Assembly: GCA_964463245.1 (NCBI GenBank)
Contig: CAYXBU010000009.1
Location: forward strand, 1-49,733
DNA from: CAMEON01 sp964463245
GTDB lineage: Bacteria > Bacillota > Clostridia > Oscillospirales > CAG-272
Direction: 5' to 3'
DNA length: 49,733 nucleotides
Each line of letters starts with the position of its first letter. Position 1 is the stretch's first letter. The translations under genes were made by a program, and so were the position numbers. The notes beneath the pieces were generated by a model that worked only from the letters and a program-made list of their open reading frames with translations, searched no databases and was not told where the DNA came from. Below are positions 39,310 through 48,600 of this stretch, in pieces.

Positions 39310-40572
39310 TCACTTGGTCTCAGTGCGGAGCATGGCATCCGCCGCCGCCAGGATCCCCAGCTTGCCGGACTCATAGGTCAGGCCGCCCTGGAAGAAGGCG
39401 GTGTAGGGCGGGCGCAGGGGGCCGTCAGCCGACATCTCGATGGAGGAACCCTGCACGAAGGCTCCCGCCGCCATGATGACCTCGTCCGAGTAGCCGGGCA
39501 TGGCCCACGGCTCGGGCGTGACATGGGAGTCCACCGGGGAGGCCGACTGAATGCCGCGACAGAAGGCGCACAGCCGCTCGGGCGACTCGGTGATGACGGT
39601 CTGGATGATGTCGTAGCGCGGCTCATCCCACGCGGGCTCAACGCGGTAGCCCAGCGCATGGAAGATGTAGGCCGCCAGGTGCGCGGTCTTGAGTGCTTGT
39701 GCCACGGTGTGGGGCGCATAGAAAAGCCCCTTATACATGGGCTTATTCTGCCCCATGGTCGCGCCGACCTCGGCACCCGTGCCGGGGGAGGTCAGACGAT
39801 AGGAGGCCAGCTCCACCGCACGGCGGGAGCCTGCCAAATACCCGCCGGTCTCGGCCATACCGCCGCCGGGGTTCTTGATGAGCGACCCGATGACCAGATC
39901 GGCTCCCACGGCGCAGGGCTCCTGCTCCTCGGTAAACTCGCCGTAGCAGTTGTCCACCACCACGAAGGAGTCGGGGGACTTTGCCCGCACGAAGGTAACA
40001 AGCTCTCCGATCTCGGCGACCGACAGGGTTCGGCGGTTGAGGTAGCCCTTGGAGCGTTGGACGAACACCATCTTGACATGACCCGCGTACTGATGCAGTT
40101 TAGTATCGATACCGTCCCAATCAAAGCCGCCGTCCGCCGTCAGCTCCACCACATCGTAGGAGACGCCAAAGTCCCGCAGAGAGCCGTCACCCGGCGTACC
40201 GGTGATGCCGATGACCTCCTCCAGCGTGTCGTAGGGCTTGCCCGCCACCGAGAGCATCACGTCCCCGGGGCGCAACAGACCGAACAGACCGACCGTCAAG
40301 GCATGGGTGCCGCTGACGATCTGCTGACGAACCAGAGCCGCTTCGGCTCCCATCACGTCAGCCCATATCTTGTCCAGCACATCCCGTCCCTTGTCGTCAT
40401 AGCCGTAGCCGCTGGTGGAATCGAAGTTGTTGGCCGCCACACGATGCTCGCGGAAGGCATCCATGACACGGCAGGTGTTGCGGAAGGCGATCTCATCGAT
40501 GCGGGCAAAATGGGGAGCCAGTGCCGCCTCGGCCTCGGCAGCCAGTGTCCATATTTTCTCGGATATCTGCAT
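39310..40572 (-). CDS. Aluminium-resistance/methionine-gamma-lyase-like PLP protein
   Basis: A fold-type-I PLP enzyme of about 420 residues, of the family annotated as methionine gamma-lyase family or aluminium resistance protein. The PLP-binding Lys is in IGSLIKNPGGG; other family stretches are FDSTSGYGYDDKGRD, QIVSGTHAL, LLRPGDVMLSVAGKPYDTL and VDNCYGEF. The reaction in vivo is unproven; the names derive from a resistance screen and from sequence similarity to trans-sulfuration enzymes. The start at 40572 is set by AAAGGA eight bases upstream. It follows an M42 gene by four bases and sits two genes before a cysteine desulfurase, which suggests sulfur-amino-acid metabolism as context. Confidence 0.9.
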   Translation of the reverse strand: MQISEKIWTLAAEAEAALAPHFARIDEIAFRNTCRVMDAFREHRVAANNFDSTSGYGYDDKGRDVLDKIWADVMGAEAALVRQQIVSGTHALTVGLFGLLRPGDVMLSVAGKPYDTLEEVIGITGTPGDGSLRDFGVSYDVVELTADGGFDWDGIDTKLHQYAGHVKMVFVQRSKGYLNRRTLSVAEIGELVTFVRAKSPDSFVVVDNCYGEFTEEQEPCAVGADLVIGSLIKNPGGGMAETGGYLAGSRRAVELASYRLTSPGTGAEVGATMGQNKPMYKGLFYAPHTVAQALKTAHLAAYIFHALGYRVEPAWDEPRYDIIQTVITESPERLCAFCRGIQSASPVDSHVTPEPWAMPGYSDEVIMAAGAFVQGSSIEMSADGPLRPPYTAFFQGGLTYESGKLGILAAADAMLRTETK

Positions 40573-40576
40573 TTCC

Positions 40577-41596
40577 TTATTCCTTTGCTTGATCATTTCC
40601 CGTCAGGTAGGCGACCGTCAAGTCGGCGCAAGCCTCTGCATCCAAAAGGTCGATCAGCTCGACGCCCGAATGGATATAGCGGCAGGGCACCGACAGAGCC
40701 GCGACCTTCACGCCCGCGCCGCTGACCTGGATCGCGGCGGTATCGGTACCGCCAGCCAGCAGGATCTCATACTGAGTCTTGATGCCGGCCTGTCGAGCGG
40801 TCTCGGCCAGCTCATCGGCGAAGGCACGGTCGCAGATAAGAGAACGATCCTTGAGCTTGATGGCGGCACCGCCGCCGATCACGCAGGCCATAGGCTTTGC
40901 ACCGATGCCGTCCCCGGTTCCGGTCACGTCGTAGACGATGGCGGCATCCGGACAGATGGCATAGGCCGCCGTCCCTGCGCCGCGCAGACCGACCTCCTCT
41001 TGCACCGAGAAGACGAAGTAGACGTCATCCTTCACATCCTGCTCGCGGAGCTTCTCTGCGATCTTGCAGAGGATGGCACAGCCGATGCGGTCATCCAGCG
41101 GACGCCCCGTCACACGGCGGCCGCACAGGCGGGTCAGGCTACCCTCAAGGGCGCAGAAATCCCCGATCTTGACCTTGCGCTCGGCCTCGCGCTTGTCCTT
41201 GGCGCCGATGTCGATATACACCTTGTCCGCCTTGAGGTCGGCGGGAGCCGTACCTGCCTCGGGGACGAGAATGCCCTTGACACCGTTATTGAACACAACA
41301 TTGCTGTAGGCGGCGGCGATGTAGTTGATACCGCCCACCGGCGCGACACGGATAAAGCCGTTATCGTCGATCATGGAGACCAAGAAACCGATCTCGTCCA
41401 TATGCGCGCAAAGCATTATCTTCTTGCGCTCGCCCTCGGGCGCACTGCCCGCGCGGTACGCGATGAGGTTGCCCATCGCATCGTTGTATACGCGGTCACA
41501 CAGGGGTGCCGCCGTCATCATCAGCTTGTCCGATACCGCCTTCTCATAGCCGGAAATGCCCCGCACGGCGGTCAGTGTTTTCATCAGATTTAACAT
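40577..41596 (-). CDS. M42-family aminopeptidase (copy A, intact)
   Basis: A 339-residue peptidase of the TET/FrvX/CelM type, which forms tetrahedral dodecamers that trim peptides inside a hollow shell. The dinuclear metal site is complete: H65 and D67 (AHMDE), D168 (GRPLDDR), the general base E200 with metal ligand E201 (SVQEEVG), D223 (YDVTGTGD) and H309 (RYIHS). The PDZ-like insertion after the first strand is present. The start follows AAAGGAT at good distance. It is separated by about 120 bases and a strong hairpin from the copy upstream, whereas the other two copies overlap. Confidence 0.93.
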   Translation of the reverse strand: MLNLMKTLTAVRGISGYEKAVSDKLMMTAAPLCDRVYNDAMGNLIAYRAGSAPEGERKKIMLCAHMDEIGFLVSMIDDNGFIRVAPVGGINYIAAAYSNVVFNNGVKGILVPEAGTAPADLKADKVYIDIGAKDKREAERKVKIGDFCALEGSLTRLCGRRVTGRPLDDRIGCAILCKIAEKLREQDVKDDVYFVFSVQEEVGLRGAGTAAYAICPDAAIVYDVTGTGDGIGAKPMACVIGGGAAIKLKDRSLICDRAFADELAETARQAGIKTQYEILLAGGTDTAAIQVSGAGVKVAALSVPCRYIHSGVELIDLLDAEACADLTVAYLTGNDQAKE

Positions 41597-41620
41597 ATTT
41601 ATCTATCCTTTCTTTTTTTT

Positions 41621-41648
41621 GGGGAAACTTCCTGAAGGAAGTTTCCCC
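41621..41648. other. 12-bp perfect hairpin between M42 genes
   Basis: GGGGAAACTTCC and GGAAGTTTCCCC with loop TGAA. On the minus strand it is followed by an A-run and then the ribosome site of copy A, so it is not a terminator in that direction. A nearby CCCCCTTCAAGGAC block adds to the impression of an intergenic palindromic unit. It probably affects mRNA stability or processing within the operon. Confidence 0.75.
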
Positions 41649-41716
41649 AAAACCCCCTTCAAGGACTTGATTGACATTTTTCATGTCGAGAGATGGTTAT
41701 TTTCCTGTTTTTGCGT

Positions 41717-42805
41717 TTATGGCTCCCAACTGCGGAGCATAGCGCGAAGCAGGTCTCGCACAGCCTCAAAATCGCTGTACTTGGCCACCACCGAGGCCGA
41801 GCGGGCGTTCCGCACCGGCACTGACAGGCTCACGGTTCGCACCCCTGCCATGGAGCGTTGGATCAGGCCGCCGTCCGAGCGGTCGCCGGTTCCCTGCTTG
41901 ATCTGGAAGGGGAGCTCCTGCTCCTCGGCGCACCGACGGGCATAGGAGATCAGCGCGGGATCGTAGATGGTGTTCTCATCCGCCAGCGAGAGGACACAGC
42001 CCTCCCCCACGACTGCCGCACGGGAGGCCGCAGGGACACCCGGCAAGTCACAGGAATCGGTATAGCCGACTGTCCAGGCCATGGTCGGCTTGACGGTATA
42101 GGCCGCGACCGATGCACCCGACAGCCCCACCTTCTGACGGCAGGTAAAGGCGAAGTAGACATCAAAGGGCATATCCGCCGGGCTGTTGTAGAGGTCGCGG
42201 ATGACCTCGATGAGGGCGGCACAGCCGAGGCGGCTGTCCAGTGCCTTGCCCTTGAGGTAGGTGCCGTCCTTGCCGAAGGGAACGAACTCCGAGTCAAACA
42301 CCCCGAAATCCCCGACCGATGCATACTTTTCCGCATCGGATCGGTCGGTGGCACCGATATCCATGTACATCTTGTCGGCGGTGGTCACGCGGGCACGCTC
42401 CTCGGCTGACTGCATATGGATAGCCTTGGAGGCGATAACGGCGGTCACCTCGCGGGAGAGGGTAGCTCCGTCCCGCAGACGGATATGGCGACCGCAGAGC
42501 ACGCGGGGATCGACCATGCCGATGGGAGAGAACTTGACGTAGCCCTCCTCGGTGATCTCCCGCGCCATAAGCCCCACCTCGTCCATGTGGGCGCATACCA
42601 TCAATCTCTGCGGCTCCTCCGGATCATAATCCAGACCGCGACCGCTCACACGGGCGATCAGGTTTCCCGCCTTGTCTCGGCTTATCTCAGCATCGGTCTC
42701 GGATATCTGACTGCGGATAAAGTCCCGCACCTCGTCCTCACAGCCGGAGGGACCGAAGCGCAACGACAGCTCTCGTATCAGCTCTTGTCCGTAATACTGC
42801 TTCAT
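41717..42805 (-). CDS. M42-family protein lacking catalytic residues (copy B)
   Basis: A 362-residue M42 homologue with the full fold but a broken active site. H73/D75 (AHMDE) and D190 (KALDSR) are kept. The general base and adjacent metal Glu are replaced by Q224 and K225 (CRQKVG where copies A and C have QEEVG and FEEIG); the metal Asp of YDV is G247; the last metal His is R335 (VRNARS against RYIHS). Three of five metal ligands and the base are therefore gone. The reading frame is uninterrupted and ends normally, with an ATGA overlap with copy C, so it is expressed, not a pseudogene. It may be a structural or regulatory subunit of a mixed TET particle. Confidence 0.92.
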   Translation of the reverse strand: MKQYYGQELIRELSLRFGPSGCEDEVRDFIRSQISETDAEISRDKAGNLIARVSGRGLDYDPEEPQRLMVCAHMDEVGLMAREITEEGYVKFSPIGMVDPRVLCGRHIRLRDGATLSREVTAVIASKAIHMQSAEERARVTTADKMYMDIGATDRSDAEKYASVGDFGVFDSEFVPFGKDGTYLKGKALDSRLGCAALIEVIRDLYNSPADMPFDVYFAFTCRQKVGLSGASVAAYTVKPTMAWTVGYTDSCDLPGVPAASRAAVVGEGCVLSLADENTIYDPALISYARRCAEEQELPFQIKQGTGDRSDGGLIQRSMAGVRTVSLSVPVRNARSASVVAKYSDFEAVRDLLRAMLRSWEP

Positions 42806-43845
42806 TTCCCGTACACCTCCGCGATCTTCTTGGATTTGATGAACTCCCGCACACCGAGAGCCAGCGTCTTGGCATCCTCCAGGGACAGCACCTCAGCCGC
42901 CGAGTGCATACTCTTGATGGGCAGGCTCCACAGTGCCGTGGGGATGCCCTCGGCCGCATTATGGACAACGTTGGCATTAGTGCCGGTACTGCCGGTCGAG
43001 GCCTCTACTGTAAAGGGCAGCTTGGCGGCGCGGCAGACTTCCATGCTCATGCGGGTCAGCTCGCGGTCGCAGATGACGGCGGCGGATATTGCGATGCCGC
43101 TGTTCATGGGCGGCAGGGGGTACTCCTTGGCATCCGGCGTGGCGGCGTGGGTCACGTCCACCACCAGCGCGTAGTCGGGGCGAATGCCAAAGCTTGCGAC
43201 CTTGGCTCCCATCCCGCCGATCTCCTCGAAGGTGGAGAACAGAAAGTACACATCCCCGGCCAGCTCCTCCCGTCTCGCGGCATCGATGCCGAACACGGCG
43301 CAGGCTCCGCAGGCCTTATCGTCAAAGGCTTTTCCGTAGATACGACCGTTGGCGAGCTGTCCGTACACGGGCTTGAAGCCGACGGGTGTTCCCAGAGGAA
43401 CCAGCTCCTCCAGCTCCTCCTTGGAGTAGCCGGTCTCGATGAGCAGCTCGGTGATGGGCTTGAGCTTGTCCGCATTGGCGGTCGAGCGCAGTGCCGACGG
43501 CTCGGCGGCCACCACGCCGTACAGGGTCTCCTTGCCGTAGATGACGACCTCGCCGGCGGGAAGGATGCGGGTGTCCACACCGCCGACATTGGCGACCGTC
43601 AGGAACCCGCCCTCCTTGATGCCATTGACCATCATGCCGATCTCATCTAAGTGGGTATCGATCAATATCTTGGGGGCATTCGGCTTGCCGCACCTCTTGA
43701 TGAAGAGGTGATTCCCCAGCGCATCCACCCGCATTTCGTCAAACGCACCGCCGATGAGGTCACGCAGACCCTCGGTGGAACGCCGTTCGGTGCCGCTGAC
43801 GGTGGGTAGCCCGCACAGCGAGACGATCAGTTCGTTCAGTGTCAT
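42802..43845 (-). CDS. M42-family aminopeptidase (copy C, intact)
   Basis: A 347-residue M42 peptidase with all expected residues: H65 and D67 (THLDE), D175 (KAFDDK), general base E207 with metal ligand E208 (TFEEIG), D230 (VVDVTHA) and H314 (KSMHS). The ribosome site AAAGGAT lies 11 bases before the ATG at 43845, which starts six bases after the murD stop. Its end overlaps the start of copy B by four bases, so B and C are translationally coupled and probably made in similar amounts. Confidence 0.95.
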   Translation of the reverse strand: MTLNELIVSLCGLPTVSGTERRSTEGLRDLIGGAFDEMRVDALGNHLFIKRCGKPNAPKILIDTHLDEIGMMVNGIKEGGFLTVANVGGVDTRILPAGEVVIYGKETLYGVVAAEPSALRSTANADKLKPITELLIETGYSKEELEELVPLGTPVGFKPVYGQLANGRIYGKAFDDKACGACAVFGIDAARREELAGDVYFLFSTFEEIGGMGAKVASFGIRPDYALVVDVTHAATPDAKEYPLPPMNSGIAISAAVICDRELTRMSMEVCRAAKLPFTVEASTGSTGTNANVVHNAAEGIPTALWSLPIKSMHSAAEVLSLEDAKTLALGVREFIKSKKIAEVYGK

Positions 43846-43851
43846 AGTTCT

Positions 43852-45396
43852 CTATATCCTTTCTTTTGATGCAGTTTCGGACAATATCCGCCGTACCGTT
43901 TCTCGGAAGCACTCCCCCCGCACCTCAAAGTTGGGGAAGGCATCAAAGCTGGTGCAGGCGGGGGACAGGAGCAGGACATCGCCGGGGCGCATACTCCGAC
44001 AGGCCGTCTCCATGGCCTCCTGCCAATCCGGGATGACCGTCACGGGCAGGGTCGCGGGGTCGTAGTGCGGGCAGGCGATCAAGGCCTCGTATATCTGTCC
44101 GCGCGCCTCCCCTGTCAGGATAACCGCCGCCGCGCCGCAACAGAGAGCCTCGGCCAGCGGGGCGAAGGACAGGTGCTTATCCTGCCCGCCGCAGATGATG
44201 GTCGGTTTGTGCCGCTCTCCCCCCTCGCGCGCCCGCAGGTCGGCCAGCGCGTCCAGCGCGGCGGCGGTGCGGGTGGGAGAGGAGTCGATGGAGCTGTTGT
44301 AGTAGCGGACACCGTCCGCCTCGGCCACAAGCTCCAGCCTGTGTGGGACTCCCGTAAAGTTGTCGGCCACGATCGAGGCACAGCGAGCCAGATTTCGGGT
44401 GGACATCAACCCCTCGCACAGCCCCAATGCCGTCATGAAGTTCTCAAGGTTATGCCGCCCCGGGAGGCGTATGCGGGAAACATCCAGCAGGTCACAGTCC
44501 CCGTCCTCGCTCGTCAAGCATATCCTGCCGTCCCGGAGATACAGGGCGCAGTCGGGGCTATCGATCCGTTCGGGCGGGATGACCTCGCTCGGTCGGGTTG
44601 CCGCTCGGGAGAACCACAGGATCGGCAGGTCAGGCGACAGGGTCAGTCCCAGTTCCCGCGTGCGGCGATCCTCGGCATTGAGCACGACGGCAGACCGGGG
44701 GGCATCGGGGGGTATATGCGTGCAGATATTGGCCTTGGCGGCCACATATTCCTGCATATCGGTATGCCAGTTGAGGTGGTTGGGGGAGAGGTTGGTCACA
44801 GCGGCGCGATCGGGGGAGCGATCCACCGTCATGAGTTGGAAGCTGGAAAGCTCCAGCACCGCCACGTCATCGGAGGTCATGTGCTCGACCTGCGGGAGCA
44901 GGGGTGAGCCGATGTTGCCCCCTAAGTACATCCGCCCCCTGCCCTGCCCGCGCAGATATTCCTCTACGATCAGGGAAGTCAGGGTGGTGGTTGTGGTCTT
45001 TCCGTCTGAGCCGGTCACACCAAGCACGACCGCCTCGGTCAGCTCTAAGAACAGCTCCATCTCGGAGGTGAGCAGTGCCCCTGCGGCGACCGCCCGATTG
45101 ATCTCAGGCAGATCGGGGCGAATGCCGGGGGTGCGGAATATGATCTCTGTTTCGGTCAAGCCATGCAGATAGTCCGCTCCACAGACAAGGGCAACGCCGC
45201 AGGCCTGCAGTCGCGCAAGGTCACCGACAGCGGTCAGCTGTTCTTCTGTGCGGCGATCCCGCACCGTGATCCGCGCAGGGGAGACTCCCTGTGCGATCAG
45301 CCAATCCACCAGCGGTCGGTTGGATATACCGTAGCCCAACACTGCCACACGGCTCTGACCGTCCGCAAGGCGCGTCCACACTCGTCCCGACTTCAC
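43852..45396 (-). CDS. murD: UDP-N-acetylmuramoyl-L-alanine:D-glutamate ligase MurD
   Basis: Adds D-glutamate to the peptidoglycan precursor UDP-MurNAc-L-Ala. The 514-residue protein has the Mur ligase layout: N-terminal UDP-binding domain (AVLGYGISNRP), ATP-binding GVTGSDGKTTTT, ELSSFQL, TNLSPNHLNWHTDM, GVPHRLELVAE and LSPACTSFDAFPNFEVRGECF. The longer length than Bacillus MurD (about 450) comes from loops in the central region (TEDGDCDLLDVS and DRRTEEQL). The start codon is GTG at 45396 with AAGGAGG upstream. It leads a ten-gene operon of otherwise non-peptidoglycan genes. Confidence 0.95.
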   Translation of the reverse strand: MKSGRVWTRLADGQSRVAVLGYGISNRPLVDWLIAQGVSPARITVRDRRTEEQLTAVGDLARLQACGVALVCGADYLHGLTETEIIFRTPGIRPDLPEINRAVAAGALLTSEMELFLELTEAVVLGVTGSDGKTTTTTLTSLIVEEYLRGQGRGRMYLGGNIGSPLLPQVEHMTSDDVAVLELSSFQLMTVDRSPDRAAVTNLSPNHLNWHTDMQEYVAAKANICTHIPPDAPRSAVVLNAEDRRTRELGLTLSPDLPILWFSRAATRPSEVIPPERIDSPDCALYLRDGRICLTSEDGDCDLLDVSRIRLPGRHNLENFMTALGLCEGLMSTRNLARCASIVADNFTGVPHRLELVAEADGVRYYNSSIDSSPTRTAAALDALADLRAREGGERHKPTIICGGQDKHLSFAPLAEALCCGAAAVILTGEARGQIYEALIACPHYDPATLPVTVIPDWQEAMETACRSMRPGDVLLLSPACTSFDAFPNFEVRGECFRETVRRILSETASKERI

Positions 45397-45437
45397 GCTA
45401 CCGCCTCCTTCGCCTACTTCCGCTTATACTCCTATAT

Positions 45438-45466
45438 ATTATAATCCATTTTCCTCATATGTGCAA
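45438..45466 (-). promoter_or_regulatory. Promoter of the murD-M42 operon
   Basis: Minus-strand TTGCAC (45466-45461), 17-base spacer, TATAAT (45443-45438). It is one of two promoters in this window without a TGN extension. Confidence 0.9.
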
Positions 45467-45537
45467 GTGGATTTAGAAAATTTTACAATTATGTCGCGGC
45501 AACCGAGGGGCATGGGGCAAAATTGCAAAATTCAGGG

Positions 45538-45566
45538 TTGCTTTTCCCGTAAAGCTATGGTATAAT
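45538..45566 (+). promoter_or_regulatory. Promoter of the GH3 glucosidase gene
   Basis: TTGCTT (45538-45543), 17-base spacer, TATAAT (45561-45566) with TGG before the -10. It is divergent from the murD promoter, with roughly 70 bases between the two -35 boxes. Confidence 0.9.
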
Positions 45567-45642
45567 GTAGACAAATAATGTATCCGATAGATCGGTACAA
45601 AAGAAAGGACGGCTCCCCTCACGGGATGCTACGGACATAAGC

Positions 45643-48600
45643 ATGAGATCAAACGTCAAGCACATGACCGCACTGATACTGGCAGGGCTTTTATTGCTCA
45701 GCAGCTGCTCGACCTCCACCCCCTCCGCACCGACCGGCACCGAGGTCTCCGGCACGGCAACCGACACACCGAGCACACGACCCGCCGAGACCGACTCCGA
45801 AACGAGTGAAACGCCGACCGAGATCGAGATCGAGACCGAGACCGATGCACCGAGCCAACCCGAGACACCGGAGCTTGGCAGTCAGATCGAGCTGGAGGCG
45901 CATACTTTGACCGCCACGGACGGGCGGGTTGTCCTCTCCCTGAGCACCGCCATCCATGAGGACAAGGCAAGCGGCTCGGTGCTGTTCACCCTGTCCGACA
46001 AGGACGGCGTGATCTCCACGCAGACCGCAAACGCCTCGACCGAGCTGACCGAGGTCGCCATGGATTGTCCCTCGGAGCGCATCGGGGGTGAACTGACCCT
46101 GACGGCGGTGGTCACGGACAGTGCCGACGGCGAGACAATTCTGGATGAGATCACCCTGAAGATGAAGAATGGTCTGCCTCAGCTTACGGCGGACGGAGTC
46201 TACTGCGTGATCGCCGTCATGACCGAGGGGGAGAAAGCCCACCTTGTGACCGGAACTCAGACCACCTCCCCCGCCAACGCCTCGGGCGGGACTTACGCCA
46301 TCCCGCGCCTAGGGGTTCCCGCCATCTCGCTGATGGACGGTACCGCCGGGGTGCGCTACGGGCAGTCCGTTTGGTACCCCGCTATCATGAATCTGGCTTC
46401 CTCATGGGATGCCGAGCTGGTCGCAAGCGTGGGGGCATCCACCGGGCGAGATGCGCTGGGCAAGGGCTTTGACATCATCCTATCCCCCGGTCTCAACATC
46501 CAAAAGAACCCCCTGTGCGGGCGGCATTTCGAGTACTTCTCGGAGGATCCCGTCCTGACGGGTCTGATGGGTGCGGTCTTTACCGACGGGATGCAGTCCA
46601 CGGGGGTGGGTGTCGCCTTGAAGCACTTTGCGGCGAACAATCAGGAATCTGCCCGAGGGTCGGTCAGTGCCAACCTGACCGAGCGCGCCCTGCGCGAGAT
46701 CTACTTAAAAGGCTTCGGCATGGCGATACGGAGATCCTCCCCCTACTCCATCATGTCCTCCTACAACTGCATCAACGGCATCCATACCTCGGTCAATGCA
46801 GACTTGCTGGACGGCATCCTGCGGGAGGAATTCGGCTTTGACGGCATGGTCATGTCCGACTGGGGTGCCGCAGGCACCATCGTGGACAAGGTCAACGCCA
46901 CCAACGACATCAATATGCCGGGAGATGCCGTCGACCCCGATGACATTTTGAAGGGTCTGGCCTCCGGCTCCCTCTCGATGGAGGCTCTGGACAGAGCCTG
47001 TCTCCACATTCTGAATACGGTCGTCCGCTCCCCGCGCTTCACGGGGATCGAAATGGGCGGCGGGGTCAGCTATACCCAGAGTCGCAAGGTCTCCGAGGCG
47101 GCTGCCGCCGACTCCATGGTTCTCTTGAAGAACGCGCAGGCTTCCCTGCCCTTGGTGGACGGCACGACGGTAGCCGTGTACGGCAACGGCTCGGTGCAGA
47201 CGGTATACGGCGGCTTTGGCGCGGCCTCGGTCACGCCTGCTAAGACCGTCTCCATCATGGACGGCATCCGTCGGAGCAGTCATCTCTCGGTCTACAACCA
47301 CGGCAAAAATCCCTTCTTGGGCTGCAAGGCGCACTCCGCGCAGGATGCATCGGCTGATGTGCCGGTCACGGTCGAGCAGGCCACTTCGGATGCCGCCGGG
47401 GCTGACGTGGCGGTGATCGTCATCTCCCGCGACTCCCGCGAGGGCTGGGATCGCACCAACACCGAGGGGGACTTCCGCCTCAACGCGACCGAGCGAGATA
47501 TGGTCACGCGAGTCTCCGAGGCCTTCCATGCACAGGGCAAGAAGGTGATCCTTCTTCTGAACACAGGCTCCCCCATCGAGGTCGTTTCTTGGCAAGATCA
47601 AGTGGATGCCATCCTGTGGGTCGGGTATGCCGGCGAGCAGACAGGCAGTGCCGTCGCGGACATCCTTGCGGGCGAGGTCAACCCCTCAGGTAAGCTGGCC
47701 TGCACCTGGCCGACCGATTACAACATCGTCCCGGATCGCGAGACCTTCCCCGGAACCGCCTCGGATGTCTACTACTACGACGACATCTACGTCGGCTATC
47801 GCTACTACGACACCTTCGGGGTCAATACCGCCTACAGCTTCGGGCACGGGCTGTCCTATACCTCCTTTGATTACAGTGACTTCACGGTTGAGAAGAACCC
47901 GGACGGCTCCATCAAGGCCTCTGTGACCGTGAGCAATGTCGGCAAGACAGACGGGCGGGAGGTCGTCCAGCTGTATGTCAGCAAGCCCGAGGTCACGCAG
48001 GAGCAAGCCTCCCACGAGCTATGCGGCTTTGCCAAGACCGCCCTGCTTGCCCCCGGTGCCTCCGAGCGAGTGTCGGTTACCATCTCGACCGAGGCACTGG
48101 AGACCTACGACACCGCGAACAGCCGCTGGCTCCTGGATGCGGGAACCTACACGCTGGCGGCCGCCGCCTCGCTGGCGGATATTCGCCTGACCGCCACGGT
48201 CACATACAGCGAGACCCTTGTCCTGCTTGACACCGAGAACCGCTGTACCCCCGATGAGACCTTTGACACCATCACCAAGGACACCTACAAGGTTCCCTCC
48301 GCAGGGGATCATGTCAATCTGGCACTCGGCAAGGAGGCCTGGAGCAACTATTGTGAGGCCAAGGATGCGGCGGGCATCACATATGAGGCCTCCCGCGCCG
48401 TGGACGGCGACCTTGTGACCCGCTGGAGCGGCTTTGGACTGTCCTCGGGCAACCACCTCTGGCAGGTGGATCTCGGGGAGGTCTACGCCATCGGCGAGGT
48501 CAGCATCCGCTGGCAATCCCTGGCCGTTCCCTTCACCGTGCTGATCTCGCAGGACGGCGAGAGCTTCACCGAGGTGGATCTGTACGCGGCGGGCAGCGAC

